Source: Firmicutes bacterium AM41-11 (GTDB lineage: Bacteria; Bacillota_I; Bacilli_A; Erysipelotrichales; Erysipelotrichaceae). From it: DNA of 61,671 nucleotides. The notes below the pieces were generated by a model. It worked only from the letters and a program-made list of their open reading frames with translations, was not told the origin of the DNA and ran no database searches. The position numbers and the translations under genes are program-made. Position 1 is the stretch's first letter. Each line of letters begins with the position of its first letter. Location: assembly GCA_003480165.1 (NCBI GenBank), contig QUIQ01000010.1, positions 1 through 61,671 on the forward strand, in the 5' to 3' direction. Below, piece by piece: positions 26,599 through 35,378 of this stretch.

Positions 26599-27825
26599 AT
26601 GCGAGATACAGAAATGTTTTCCATTATTGGAGAAGAAGAGGAAAGACAATTAGATAACATTGAATTAATTGCCAGTGAAAACTTCGTTTCAAAAGAAGTT
26701 CGTGAAGCACAAGGAAGTGTGCTCACTAATAAATATGCGGAAGGATATCCTGGACACCGTTATTATGGTGGTTGTGTTTATGTAGATAAAGCGGAACAAT
26801 TAACCAAGGATCGTGCTTTAACCTTATTTGGTGGGGAGTTTGTCAATGTTCAACCCCATTCTGGAGCTCAAGCCAATATGGCTGTATATAATGCAATTCT
26901 TCAACCTGGAGATACGGTTTTAGGAATGAATCTAACTTCTGGTGGTCACTTAACTCATGGATCAACGGTAAACTTTTCGGGAAAGTTGTATCACTTTATT
27001 TCTTATGATGTAAATAAGGAAACCGAATTAATTGATTATGATGAATTGGAACGTATTGCTTTAGAGACAAAACCAAAATTAATTGTCGGTGGAGCAAGTG
27101 CTTATCCACGTATTATTGATTTTAAACGATATCGTGAAATTGCAGATAAATGTGGTGCTTATTTGATGATTGATATGGCGCATATTGCTGGTTTGGTAGC
27201 GGCTGGATTGCATCCATCACCTATTCCTTATGCGGATTTTGTCACAACTACAACACATAAGACTTTACGTGGTCCTCGTGGTGGAATGGTTTTCTGTAAA
27301 GAAGAATTTGGTAAGAAATTAAATTCAGCAGTATTCCCAGGTATGCAAGGCGGACCACTAGAACATGTCATTGCAGCTAAAGGAGTATGTTTATTTGAAG
27401 CAAGTCAACCTTCTTTTAAAACCTATATGGAACAAACTTTAAAGAATGTACAAGTTATGGTCAAAGGCTTTAAAGAACATGGTTACCGATTGGTATCTGG
27501 TGGAAGTGATAACCACTTAATCTTAGTAGATTTAAAAGGTTCGAAAGGTATGACAGGTAAACGTGGGGAATACTTATTAGACCTTGCCGGTATTACTGTC
27601 AATAAGAATACGATTCCATTTGAAACGGAAAAACCATTTGTGACTTCTGGTTTGCGTATTGGAGCTGCAGCTATGACTAGCCGTGGATTTAAAGAAGCCG
27701 AATTTGAAAAAGTTATTAACTGGATTGTTGATGTATTAGACCATGATGATGAAGAATATGCGAAAGAAGTTCGTAAAGAAGTTGTTCAATTAACGCGTCA
27801 ATTCCCAGCTGAGGCTCAAATTTGA
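26599..27825 (+). CDS. glyA: Serine hydroxymethyltransferase
   Basis: A 408-residue enzyme that interconverts serine and glycine, charging tetrahydrofolate with a one-carbon unit. The PLP lysine is in [34 protein letters not shown] [15 protein letters not shown] and [13 protein letters not shown] are diagnostic. Start after GGGAGG. It overlaps rlmH by 4 nt. Together with folD at 37.6 kb it supplies folate one-carbon metabolism. Confidence 0.98.
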   Translation: MRDTEMFSIIGEEEERQLDNIELIASENFVSKEVREAQGSVLTNKYAEGYPGHRYYGGCVYVDKAEQLTKDRALTLFGGEFVNVQPHSGAQANMAVYNAILQPGDTVLGMNLTSGGHLTHGSTVNFSGKLYHFISYDVNKETELIDYDELERIALETKPKLIVGGASAYPRIIDFKRYREIADKCGAYLMIDMAHIAGLVAAGLHPSPIPYADFVTTTTHKTLRGPRGGMVFCKEEFGKKLNSAVFPGMQGGPLEHVIAAKGVCLFEASQPSFKTYMEQTLKNVQVMVKGFKEHGYRLVSGGSDNHLILVDLKGSKGMTGKRGEYLLDLAGITVNKNTIPFETEKPFVTSGLRIGAAAMTSRGFKEAEFEKVINWIVDVLDHDDEEYAKEVRKEVVQLTRQFPAEAQI

Positions 27826-28295
27826 TTCGCCTGATTGCCATTGGTAAAAATAAAGATAAAGCTTTACAGTCTTTAGAGAAAGAATACTGTAAAAGATTAT
27901 CGGCTTTTGTGAAGGTGGAAGTCATTGAAGTAAAAGATGAAGCCAATCAACATGTGGAAAGAGAAAGTGAGATTCTTAAAATCAAAGAAAAAGAAGGAAC
28001 TCGCGTTCTGGAAAAATTAAAAAAAGATGACTTCGTGATTCTTTTAGATCTACATGGAAAGATGATGGATAGTGAAACTTTCGCAAAGAAGTTGGATGGC
28101 TGGCAAGGACAGTCTTCAAACTTGGTCTTTGTGATTGCTGGTTCGCTAGGACCAAGTGAAAAGCTGGTTGGACGAGCCAATTTTCGCTGGAAATTATCGG
28201 ATTGTACGTTTACGCATTTGATGACGCGCGTTTTAATTTTAGAGCAGATTTATCGTGGCTTTATGATTAATAATCATCGAAATTACCATAAATAG
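27822..28295 (+). CDS. rlmH: 23S rRNA (pseudouridine-1915-N3)-methyltransferase
   Basis: A 157-residue SPOUT enzyme, normal length. The knot region carries [13 protein letters not shown], and the C-terminal [22 protein letters not shown] is near invariant in the family. It methylates helix 69 of 23S rRNA. It starts at TTG 27822, which overlaps the glyA TGA stop (TTGA), with a GAGG just upstream. It is the last gene before a terminator. Confidence 0.97.
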   Translation: MIRLIAIGKNKDKALQSLEKEYCKRLSAFVKVEVIEVKDEANQHVERESEILKIKEKEGTRVLEKLKKDDFVILLDLHGKMMDSETFAKKLDGWQGQSSNLVFVIAGSLGPSEKLVGRANFRWKLSDCTFTHLMTRVLILEQIYRGFMINNHRNYHK

Positions 28296-28304
28296 TTGTT
28301 GATT

Positions 28305-28330
28305 AAGCATCCTTCGGGATGCTTTTTTGT
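28305..28330 (+). terminator. glyA-rlmH terminator
   Basis: AAGCATCC (28305-28312) pairs with GGATGCTT (28317-28324), then TTTTTT. Confidence 0.9.
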
Positions 28331-28343
28331 TTTTAACTTAAAC

Positions 28344-28384
28344 TTACAGAAGTGTTAGTTTCAAAAATTCAGATTTTGTATAAT
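28344..28384 (+). promoter_or_regulatory. BceR-type box and promoter of the response-regulator gene
   Basis: TTACA-GAAG-TGTTA (28344-28357) is one mismatch from the BceR-type consensus TNACA-N4-TGTAA. A -10 TATAAT (with upstream TTG) lies at 28379-28384. It suggests autoregulation. Confidence 0.5.
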
Positions 28385-28403
28385 GAATGGGGAGGGCAAA
28401 GGG

Positions 28404-29072
28404 ATGTATAAAATAATGGTTGTAGAAGATGATGAAGTTATTTCCAAAAAACTGGAAGCTTTTTTAAAGTCTTGGAATTATTCCGTTTTAAAAGTAGCAG
28501 ACTTCTATACGGTTTTAGATGCTTTTCATACCTTTAATCCAGATTTGGTCTTAATGGATATTACCTTGCCTTATTTAAATGGCTATTTATGGACCGAAAA
28601 GATTCGTTTAGAATCCAGCGTACCAATTATTTTTATTTCCAGTGCAACCGATAATATGAATGTTGTGATGGCAATATCTAAAGGGGCCGATGATTTTATT
28701 TGTAAGCCATTTGATCTAAATGTTTTGGCAGCAAAGATTATGGCATTGCTTAGAAGAACGTATGATTTCATTGGCAATAAAAATGTTTTAGAGCATTCAG
28801 GGATACGTTTTAATCTAGATGATAATGTTGTGAGTTATTTGGGCAAGCAGATTGAATTAAGCAAGAACGAAGCAAAGATTCTACGTTTGTTGATGGAAAA
28901 GAAAGACAGTATTGTATCTAGAGATGCGTTGATGGAATATTTATGGAAAACGGATTTTTATGTAGATGAGAATGCTTTAAGTGTGAATGTGTCTCGCTTG
29001 CGTAAAAAATTAGAAAGCATTGGTATTATTGACTTTATTCAGACGAAAAAAGGATTGGGTTATAAAGTATGA
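28404..29072 (+). CDS. OmpR-family response regulator (BceR-like)
   Basis: A 222-residue regulator. Receiver domain: acidic pair EDDE, phospho-acceptor Asp in LVLMDITLP, switch Ser/Thr in FISSA, Lys in CKPFD. C-terminal winged helix with DALMEYLWKTDFYVDENALSVNVSRLRKKL and the terminal IQTKKGLGYKV. The tryptophan-rich wing and the partner kinase place it in the BceR/GraR group. ATG 28404 follows GGGAGGGCAAAGGG; an ATG at 28383 is less likely. It overlaps the kinase by 4 nt. Confidence 0.9.
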   Translation: MYKIMVVEDDEVISKKLEAFLKSWNYSVLKVADFYTVLDAFHTFNPDLVLMDITLPYLNGYLWTEKIRLESSVPIIFISSATDNMNVVMAISKGADDFICKPFDLNVLAAKIMALLRRTYDFIGNKNVLEHSGIRFNLDDNVVSYLGKQIELSKNEAKILRLLMEKKDSIVSRDALMEYLWKTDFYVDENALSVNVSRLRKKLESIGIIDFIQTKKGLGYKV

Positions 29073-30055
29073 ATGTGTTTTTTCTTTATTTAAAAGATCG
29101 AAAATTCTTTTTAGGTATATGGTTTGTCAACTTTCTTCTATATGCCACGGTCTTTTCTCTCTATCATTTTGAAAGGGAAGCGATACTTTATGCGTTTTTG
29201 ATTTCAAGCATTTTTGTATTGCTTTGTATGACAGTAGATTTCTATCGATATCGGAAGCATCATAGAATGTTACAAGAAATGCAAAAATCATCCTATATAG
29301 ACTTAGCAAAGAAGGATAAATCTTCTTTATTTGAAAGAGATTATCAACAAATCCTTGCCTCTTTAAAAGCTGGGCAAGAGGCCTATATTAGCCAAGTGGA
29401 AAAGGAAAAGATCGATTTAGAAGACTATTTTACGATGTGGGTACATCAAGCAAAGTTGCCTATTGCCGCGATGAAACTCTTGCTCGAAGATGAGCATCTC
29501 AGCAAGAAGGAATTGCAGTTTCAACTTTTGCGAATGGAACAATATACAGATATGGTTCTAGCGTATTTGCGTTTAAACAGTACAAATACAGATTTTCTTT
29601 TCAAAGAATTGGAGTTAGATGATTTGATTCGCCAATCGATTCGCCATTTTTCCAGTGAATTTATTCGCAAACATATCAAATTGGATTTTAAAGAAACCCA
29701 TGACATGATTTTAAGTGATGAAAAGTGGTTGGTGTTTGTCCTAGAGCAGATTTTATCGAATGCCTTGAAATATACTCCAGAACAAGGAACGATTACGATT
29801 ACTATGTCAGAAAAACATCTTTTAGTTATTGAGGATACAGGTATTGGAATTGATGCCGGTGACTTATATCGTGTATTTGAAAAAGGATATACCGGTTTGA
29901 ACGGACGTATGGATAAAGCCGCGAGTGGGTTAGGCTTGTATTTATGTAAGAACATCTTGGATTCTTTAAATCATAAAATTACGATTGAATCGACGGTTGG
30001 AAAAGGTACGCGAGTTTGTTTGAATCTTACCCATTTTGAGGGAAGAATTGAGTAA
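29069..30055 (+). CDS. Intramembrane-sensing histidine kinase (BceS-like)
   Basis: A 328-residue kinase. Two N-terminal helices (~10-32, ~36-58) have almost no extracellular loop, so it cannot sense ligand itself. The phospho-acceptor His lies in MWVHQAKLPIAAM, and the ATPase domain shows EQILSNALKYTPE (N box), DTGIGI (G1) and SGLGLYLCKNIL (G2). Kinases of this type read the state of their ABC transporter. Translationally coupled to the regulator. Confidence 0.92.
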   Translation: MNVFFLYLKDRKFFLGIWFVNFLLYATVFSLYHFEREAILYAFLISSIFVLLCMTVDFYRYRKHHRMLQEMQKSSYIDLAKKDKSSLFERDYQQILASLKAGQEAYISQVEKEKIDLEDYFTMWVHQAKLPIAAMKLLLEDEHLSKKELQFQLLRMEQYTDMVLAYLRLNSTNTDFLFKELELDDLIRQSIRHFSSEFIRKHIKLDFKETHDMILSDEKWLVFVLEQILSNALKYTPEQGTITITMSEKHLLVIEDTGIGIDAGDLYRVFEKGYTGLNGRMDKAASGLGLYLCKNILDSLNHKITIESTVGKGTRVCLNLTHFEGRIE

Positions 30056-30056
30056 T

Positions 30057-30072
30057 CTTACATTTTTGTAAG
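30057..30072 (+). promoter_or_regulatory. BceR-type binding box before the ABC transporter
   Basis: A perfect palindrome, CTTACA-TTTT-TGTAAG, that contains the BceR consensus TNACA-N4-TGTAA. A -10-like TAAAAT lies at 30116-30121. This is the expected position for induction of the transporter by its two-component system. Confidence 0.7.
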
Positions 30073-30146
30073 GATGGTGTTAGGTTAATCGATGGTTGGT
30101 CTGAACAACTTTTTATAAAATTGAGTTGTAAATGGAGGAGATGCAT

Positions 30147-30914
30147 ATGACGTTATTAGAAGTGAAAAACGTAAAGAAAATTTATACAACTCGATTTGGA
30201 AAGAATCAGGTTCAGGCTTTATCCAATGTGAATTTTAGTGTAGAGGTTGGCGAATATGTCGCAATCATGGGAGAGTCTGGCTCAGGAAAAACTACCTTAT
30301 TAAATATCTTAGCGGCGCTAGATAAGCCGACTAGAGGGTCGGTTCTTTTACAAGGCAAAGATCTTACGCATATTCGGGAAAAAGAAATTACGAATTTCCG
30401 TAGAGAACATTTGGGCTTTGTCTTTCAAGACTTTAATTTATTAGATAATTTTAACAATAAAGATAATATCTTTTTACCTTTGGTTTTAAGTAAGAAAAGC
30501 GTATCGGAAATGGAACGCCGTTTGGCTCCGATTGCCAAACAATTGGGTATTGAAGATATTCTAACAAAATATCCGTATGAAATCAGTGGGGGACAGAAAC
30601 AAAGAGTGGCCGTTGCGCGTGCTTTGATTACCCAACCGGATCTTGTTCTGGCTGATGAACCAACGGGTGCTTTGGATTCCAAAAGTACGGAAGAATTGTT
30701 GTATCTGTTTGGTCAGATTAATGAAAAGAGACAAACAATTATTATGGTGACGCATTCGACCAGTGCGGCCAGTCATGCATCACGCGTTTTATTTATTAAA
30801 GATGGAAAGATTTTCCATGAGATTTATCGCGGTAATAAAACCATGGATCAAATGTATCAGTGCATTAGCGATACGTTGACTTTGTTGGCAACAGGTGGTG
30901 TTCACCATGAATAG
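30147..30914 (+). CDS. ABC transporter ATP-binding protein (BceA-like)
   Basis: A 255-residue ATPase of the MacB/LolD-like group. Walker A GESGSGKTT, Q-loop FVFQDFNLLD, signature SGGQKQRVAVARAL, Walker B LVLADEPTGALDS, H-loop MVTHS. With the next gene it forms a peptide-antibiotic resistance transporter. I chose ATG 30147, 6 nt after GGAGGAG. Overlaps the permease by 8 nt. Confidence 0.94.
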   Translation: MTLLEVKNVKKIYTTRFGKNQVQALSNVNFSVEVGEYVAIMGESGSGKTTLLNILAALDKPTRGSVLLQGKDLTHIREKEITNFRREHLGFVFQDFNLLDNFNNKDNIFLPLVLSKKSVSEMERRLAPIAKQLGIEDILTKYPYEISGGQKQRVAVARALITQPDLVLADEPTGALDSKSTEELLYLFGQINEKRQTIIMVTHSTSAASHASRVLFIKDGKIFHEIYRGNKTMDQMYQCISDTLTLLATGGVHHE

Positions 30915-32892
30915 ATGGTTTTATTTACGACTTTCTATCAATCATTTAAAAAAGAATGCCCGAATGATTGTTCCGTATATTTTGACGAGTGTTCTAACAA
31001 CGATGATGTTGTATCTGGTTGTTTCATTGACGAATAATCCTCATATCAATGAGTTAGAAGGTGGTCGAATTCTTACCCAAATGCTTGGATATGGTGTTGT
31101 CATCATTTCCGTATTTGCCTTGATTTTTTTATTCTATACGCACAGCTTCTTAGTGAAACGAAGACAAAAAGAATTTGCTCTGTTTTCTATATTAGGTATG
31201 GAGAAAAAGCATTTAGTTAGAGTTTTATTTTATGAAACATGTATTTGTTTGTTGGCTTCTTTAGGTTTCGGTATCGGCTTTGGTCTATTGTTTGATAAGG
31301 CGATGGTTTTATTGATTGAAAGAATCCTAGGCATAAAAGTAACCCTTGGATTTTATTTTTCTTTTAAAGCACTGAAAGTTTGTTTGGTGACATTTAGTTT
31401 GATTTATTTATCGATCTATATCTATTCTATGATTCGTATGCATATATCCAGTCCGATTGAGCTCTTACATGCGGAACATATGGGGGAAAAAGAGCCGAAG
31501 GCTAGATGGTTCTTATCCTTTGTTGGCTTATTTTGTTTAGGAATTGGGTATTACTTATCCGTCACAACCAAAAACCCCCTTTCGGCCTTTTTATTATTCT
31601 TTGTAGCTGTTCTTTTGGTGATTATTGGAACCTATATTTTGTTTACAACAATCTCGATTGCAGTCTTAAAGCTTTTAAAAAAGAATAAGCACTATTACTA
31701 TAAGACCAATCATTTTATCAGTGTTTCCAGCATGATGTATCGCATGAAACAGAATGCGGTAGGTCTTGCCAATATTTGCATCTTGTCTACGATGGTACTT
31801 GTTATGTTATCTACGACATTGTGCATGTGGTTTAGTATGGGTGAAGTAGTAAAGACACAATGGCCTAGAGAAGTCGTGGCGACAGCTTATAAGGAAAACT
31901 GGAATCGTAGCTTTAATGATTTAACGGAGAAACTGATCCAGAACGACGTACAACCACAACATGTTTTGGCCTATCACAGTTTAACCTTTTCAGGTTATTT
32001 GCAAGATGGTGTATTAGCAACAGACTTTCAGCAAGAAGGCATGAATGCCATCAGTAAAGCTGAATCTTTCATTTGTGTTCCTTATGATGAAATCAAAAAG
32101 ACGGAGAACTTTCATCAAACCCTTAAACCCAATGAAATATATGTTTATTCCAAGCAGGTTTCTTTAGAAAATCAATCGCTTTCTTTATTTGGGAAAGACT
32201 ATACAATCAAAAAACAATTATCGCATTTAAAACTGGATGAAAGCCATTCCAATCCTATGGCGGATGTAGTGGATACCATATATATTATCGTAAATAATGC
32301 GGATACTTTACAAAAAATGGAGCAGGATGAAATGCATACATATGGAAAAAATGCATCACGCTTACAAGCTCTATATGCTTTCGATTGTGACGGTAAAGAT
32401 GCTTCGGTGGTTCAAAAGATGAAAAAGACAAAGGATCCTTTGTTTCAGTCATTTCTTTGGGAATCACGTAGTGAAAAGGCCAAGGGTTTAATTGGAATGT
32501 ATGGTGGCTTCTTATTTATTGGAATTTTCTTGAGTATTTTATTCATCATGGCTACAATCCTAATTATGTATTATAAACAGATTGCCGAAGGCTATGAGGA
32601 TAAAGAACGGTTTGAAATTATGCAGAAAGTTGGATTGGAGCATAAGGATGTGAAGAAAGCTATTCATTCTCAGGTGTTAACGGTCTTCTTTCTGCCCCTA
32701 TTGGTAGCCGGTATGCATGTAGCTTTTGCGTATCCATTGATTGAGAAATTGTTGCACTTAATGTTTGTTTCCGATTCCCTTCTATATATCAAAGTAATCG
32801 TTGCATGTTTTGCGGTTTTTGCCTTGATTTATGCCTTGATTTATTTCTTAACTTCGAAGGTTTATTATGGCATCGTTCGGCGCTCTGTCTAG
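30907..32892 (+). CDS. FtsX-type ABC permease (BceB-like)
   Basis: A 661-residue permease with about 10 transmembrane helices in the BceB arrangement. A large extracellular domain (~residues 310-520) lies between helices 7 and 8, where the peptide antibiotic or lipid-II-cycle complex is sensed. FtsX folds occur at both ends (SILGMEKKHLVRVLFYE and QKVGLEHKDVKKAI are the repeated coupling segments). It signals to the kinase upstream. It starts within the ATPase gene. Confidence 0.92.
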   Translation: MNRWFYLRLSINHLKKNARMIVPYILTSVLTTMMLYLVVSLTNNPHINELEGGRILTQMLGYGVVIISVFALIFLFYTHSFLVKRRQKEFALFSILGMEKKHLVRVLFYETCICLLASLGFGIGFGLLFDKAMVLLIERILGIKVTLGFYFSFKALKVCLVTFSLIYLSIYIYSMIRMHISSPIELLHAEHMGEKEPKARWFLSFVGLFCLGIGYYLSVTTKNPLSAFLLFFVAVLLVIIGTYILFTTISIAVLKLLKKNKHYYYKTNHFISVSSMMYRMKQNAVGLANICILSTMVLVMLSTTLCMWFSMGEVVKTQWPREVVATAYKENWNRSFNDLTEKLIQNDVQPQHVLAYHSLTFSGYLQDGVLATDFQQEGMNAISKAESFICVPYDEIKKTENFHQTLKPNEIYVYSKQVSLENQSLSLFGKDYTIKKQLSHLKLDESHSNPMADVVDTIYIIVNNADTLQKMEQDEMHTYGKNASRLQALYAFDCDGKDASVVQKMKKTKDPLFQSFLWESRSEKAKGLIGMYGGFLFIGIFLSILFIMATILIMYYKQIAEGYEDKERFEIMQKVGLEHKDVKKAIHSQVLTVFFLPLLVAGMHVAFAYPLIEKLLHLMFVSDSLLYIKVIVACFAVFALIYALIYFLTSKVYYGIVRRSV

Positions 32893-32908
32893 CTTGTAAA
32901 TTTGTAAG
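32893..32908 (+). promoter_or_regulatory. Degenerate BceR-like box before a small membrane-protein gene
   Basis: CTTGTAAATTTGTAAG shares 12 of 16 positions with the box at 30057-30072, including the whole right half-site. An extended -10 candidate (TG-C-TAATTT, hexamer 32940-32945) follows. Confidence 0.35.
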
Positions 32909-32971
32909 ATTTTTCATTCACAAAGCCTTGATTTTGTGCTAATTTAAAGACACAGAAAGGCATAGGGGATC

Positions 32972-33163
32972 ATGAAATTTTATAGGGGATTAATTTTTGT
33001 GAACATACTCTTTGCGTGCATTACAATCTTTGAAATTATTGGCTATGCATGGTTGATGCATCATCATTTATGTTTAAGCCCAATCTTAGATGGATTGCTT
33101 GTCGTAGTGAGTTTTGTTGACATTGCTTGGTGTATTCGTTTAACCCAACATAGAATAGCTTAA
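32972..33163 (+). CDS. Small membrane protein (63 aa) next to the Bce-like module
   Basis: A 63-residue protein with two hydrophobic segments (FVNILFACITIFEIIGYAWL and ILDGLLVVVSFVDIAWCI) joined by a His-rich turn (MHHHLC). Start after AGGGGAT. No family recognised. It has its own terminator and lies 80 nt after the permease. A regulatory or resistance role is speculative. Confidence 0.6.
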   Translation: MKFYRGLIFVNILFACITIFEIIGYAWLMHHHLCLSPILDGLLVVVSFVDIAWCIRLTQHRIA

Positions 33164-33178
33164 AAAGCTATTCTTTTT
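33153..33178 (+). terminator. Terminator of the small membrane protein gene
   Basis: GAATAGCT (33153-33160) pairs with AGCTATTC (33166-33173), then TTTTT. It overlaps the stop codon. Confidence 0.88.
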
Positions 33179-33202
33179 CTTTGTTTTTGTGAAAGTTCTA
33201 AC

Positions 33203-33231
33203 TAGTCAATTAAAAACGGTAGTGATATAAT
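33203..33231 (+). promoter_or_regulatory. pgk-tpiA promoter
   Basis: TAGTCA (33203-33208), 17 bp, extended -10 TGATATAAT (hexamer 33226-33231). Confidence 0.65.
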
Positions 33232-33265
33232 TTGGTTGCGTTATTGTACAGTAGGAGGAAATATT

Positions 33266-34450
33266 ATGACAAAAAGAACTGTAAAAGATCTTGACGTTGC
33301 TGGAAAAAAGGTCATTGTACGTTGCGATTTTAACGTCCCTAGACAAGATGGCGTTATCACGGATGATAACCGTATCGTAATGGCTTTGCCTACAATTAAA
33401 TACTTAGTAGAACACAAAGCTAAGGTACTTTTAATGTCTCACTTAGGAAAAGTTAAGACTGAAGAAGACAAAGCTAAAAACAATTTGGAATGTGTAGCTG
33501 TACGTTTACAAGAATTGTTACCAGATACAAAAGTAACTTTCTGCCCAGCTACTCGTGGAGAAGTTTTAGAAAACGCTGTTAATGCATTACAAGATGGTGA
33601 AATCGTATTGATGCAAAATACACGTTACGAAAAAGGCGAAAGTAAAAATGATCCTGAATTAGGTGCATACTGGGCTAGCTTAGGTGATATCTTTGTAGAA
33701 GATGCATTTGGATCTGTTCACCGTGCTCATGCTTCTACTGTTGGTATTCCTACAAACCTTAAAGAAAATGGATTAGGATTCTTAGTAGAAAAAGAAGTTA
33801 CAATGTTAGGAAAAGCTGTTGATGAACCAGCTCATCCATTTGTAGCAATCATTGGTGGATCTAAAGTTTCAAGTAAAATTGATGTTGTAGATAACCTATT
33901 GAAGAAAGCTGACAAAGTTATCATCGGTGGTGGAATGGCTTATACATTCTCTAAAGCACAAGGTGGTAAAATCGGTACTTCTTTAGTTGAAGATGACAAA
34001 TTAGACTTAGCTAAAGAATACTTAGAAAAAGCTGGAGATAAATTAGTTCTTCCAGTAGATAATGTTATTGCGGATGCATTCAGTGAAGATGCAAATACTT
34101 CTGTTGCTGATGCAGGACAAATTCCTGATGGATGGATGGGATTAGATATTGGTCCTAAATCTGTTGAATTATTCAAGAAAACTCTAGAAGGTGCTAAAAC
34201 TGTTGTTTGGAACGGACCTATGGGTGTATTCGAAATGCCTAAGTTCGCAAAAGGTACAGAAGCTGTATGTAAAGCAATCTCTGAATTACCAGATGCAATC
34301 ACTGTAATCGGTGGTGGAGATTCAGCTGCTGCTGCTAAACAATTAGGATATGCTGACAAGTTCTCACACGTATCAACTGGTGGTGGAGCTAGTTTAGAGT
34401 ATATGGAAGGTAAAACTTTACCTGGTATTGCAATTATTAGCGAAAAATAA
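33266..34450 (+). CDS. pgk: Phosphoglycerate kinase
   Basis: A 394-residue monomeric glycolytic kinase. Diagnostic segments are VRCDFNVP (substrate binding), [27 protein letters not shown], and the nucleotide-binding [10 protein letters not shown] and GGGDSAAA. It makes ATP from 1,3-bisphosphoglycerate. ATG 33266 after GTAGGAGG. Codon use is strongly biased to A/T-ending codons with CGT for Arg, as expected for a highly expressed gene. Paired with tpiA 13 nt downstream; gap and pgm are not in the window. Confidence 0.98.
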   Translation: MTKRTVKDLDVAGKKVIVRCDFNVPRQDGVITDDNRIVMALPTIKYLVEHKAKVLLMSHLGKVKTEEDKAKNNLECVAVRLQELLPDTKVTFCPATRGEVLENAVNALQDGEIVLMQNTRYEKGESKNDPELGAYWASLGDIFVEDAFGSVHRAHASTVGIPTNLKENGLGFLVEKEVTMLGKAVDEPAHPFVAIIGGSKVSSKIDVVDNLLKKADKVIIGGGMAYTFSKAQGGKIGTSLVEDDKLDLAKEYLEKAGDKLVLPVDNVIADAFSEDANTSVADAGQIPDGWMGLDIGPKSVELFKKTLEGAKTVVWNGPMGVFEMPKFAKGTEAVCKAISELPDAITVIGGGDSAAAAKQLGYADKFSHVSTGGGASLEYMEGKTLPGIAIISEK

Positions 34451-34463
34451 GGAGAATAAGAAA

Positions 34464-35210
34464 ATGAGAAAACCAATTATCGTTGGAAACTGGAAAATGA
34501 ACAAAAACAATGCTGAAACAAAAGCATTTTTTGAAAAAGTTGATGCTGTAGCTGCTAGCGAAAACGCTACTTATGGAATCGGTGCTCCATTCACTGATTT
34601 AAGAACTGCATTAGACAATGCTTCTAACTTGATCGTTGCTGCAGAAAACTGCCACTTCGAAGACGCTGGTGCTTTCACTGGTGAAGTTAGTGTACCTATG
34701 TTAGAAGAATTAGGTTTAAAATGGTGTATCATTGGTCACTCTGAACGTCGTCAAATGTTCGGTGACACAGATGAAACAGTAAACAAAAAAGCGAAACGTT
34801 TAATTGCTGCTGGTATCACACCTATCTTATGTATCGGTGAAACAGAAGAAGAATACGATGCAGGAAAATCTGCTGAAGTTATCAAAAACGAATTAAAAGG
34901 ATCTTTAGCTGGATTAGAAAGCGAAGCTGTAGCTAACATGGTTATTGCTTACGAACCAATCTGGGCTATTGGAACTGGTAAATCAGCTTCTGTAGAAATC
35001 GCTGAAAACTGCTGTAAAACAGTTCGTGATACAGTTCGCGAATTATTTGGTGATAAAGCAGCTGACGAAGTACGTATTCAATATGGTGGAAGTGTTAAAC
35101 CAAACAATGTTGAAGAATACATGGCTCAACCAGACATTGATGGTGCTTTAATTGGTGGTGCTTCTTTGAAGGAAGATAGCTTCATTGAAATCATCGAAAA
35201 GACTAAATAA
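34464..35210 (+). CDS. tpiA: Triosephosphate isomerase
   Basis: A 248-residue TIM barrel. GNWKMNK (Lys), IIGHSERR (electrophile His), and AYEPIWAIGTG (catalytic Glu) are all intact, with the phosphate loop at YGGSVKP and GALIGGASL. It interconverts dihydroxyacetone phosphate and glyceraldehyde 3-phosphate. ATG 34464 follows AAGGAG. Confidence 0.98.
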   Translation: MRKPIIVGNWKMNKNNAETKAFFEKVDAVAASENATYGIGAPFTDLRTALDNASNLIVAAENCHFEDAGAFTGEVSVPMLEELGLKWCIIGHSERRQMFGDTDETVNKKAKRLIAAGITPILCIGETEEEYDAGKSAEVIKNELKGSLAGLESEAVANMVIAYEPIWAIGTGKSASVEIAENCCKTVRDTVRELFGDKAADEVRIQYGGSVKPNNVEEYMAQPDIDGALIGGASLKEDSFIEIIEKTK

Positions 35211-35222
35211 ATGAACAAATTT

Positions 35223-35257
35223 GCAGACTCACAGAAATTGTGAGCCTGCTTTTTTTA
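35223..35257 (+). terminator. pgk-tpiA terminator
   Basis: GCAGACTCAC (35223-35232) pairs with GTGAGCCTGC (35240-35249) with one internal mismatch, then seven Ts. Confidence 0.88.
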
Positions 35258-35378
35258 TTGTGAAATCGACTAATTTTGACAAACAACTAACCAAAAAAGA
35301 CCAGGGGCCAACTTGCAATGAAAAAATATGTATGTTAACCTATACCTGTACAATTTAAAACCGATAGGGGGTTGAAGT

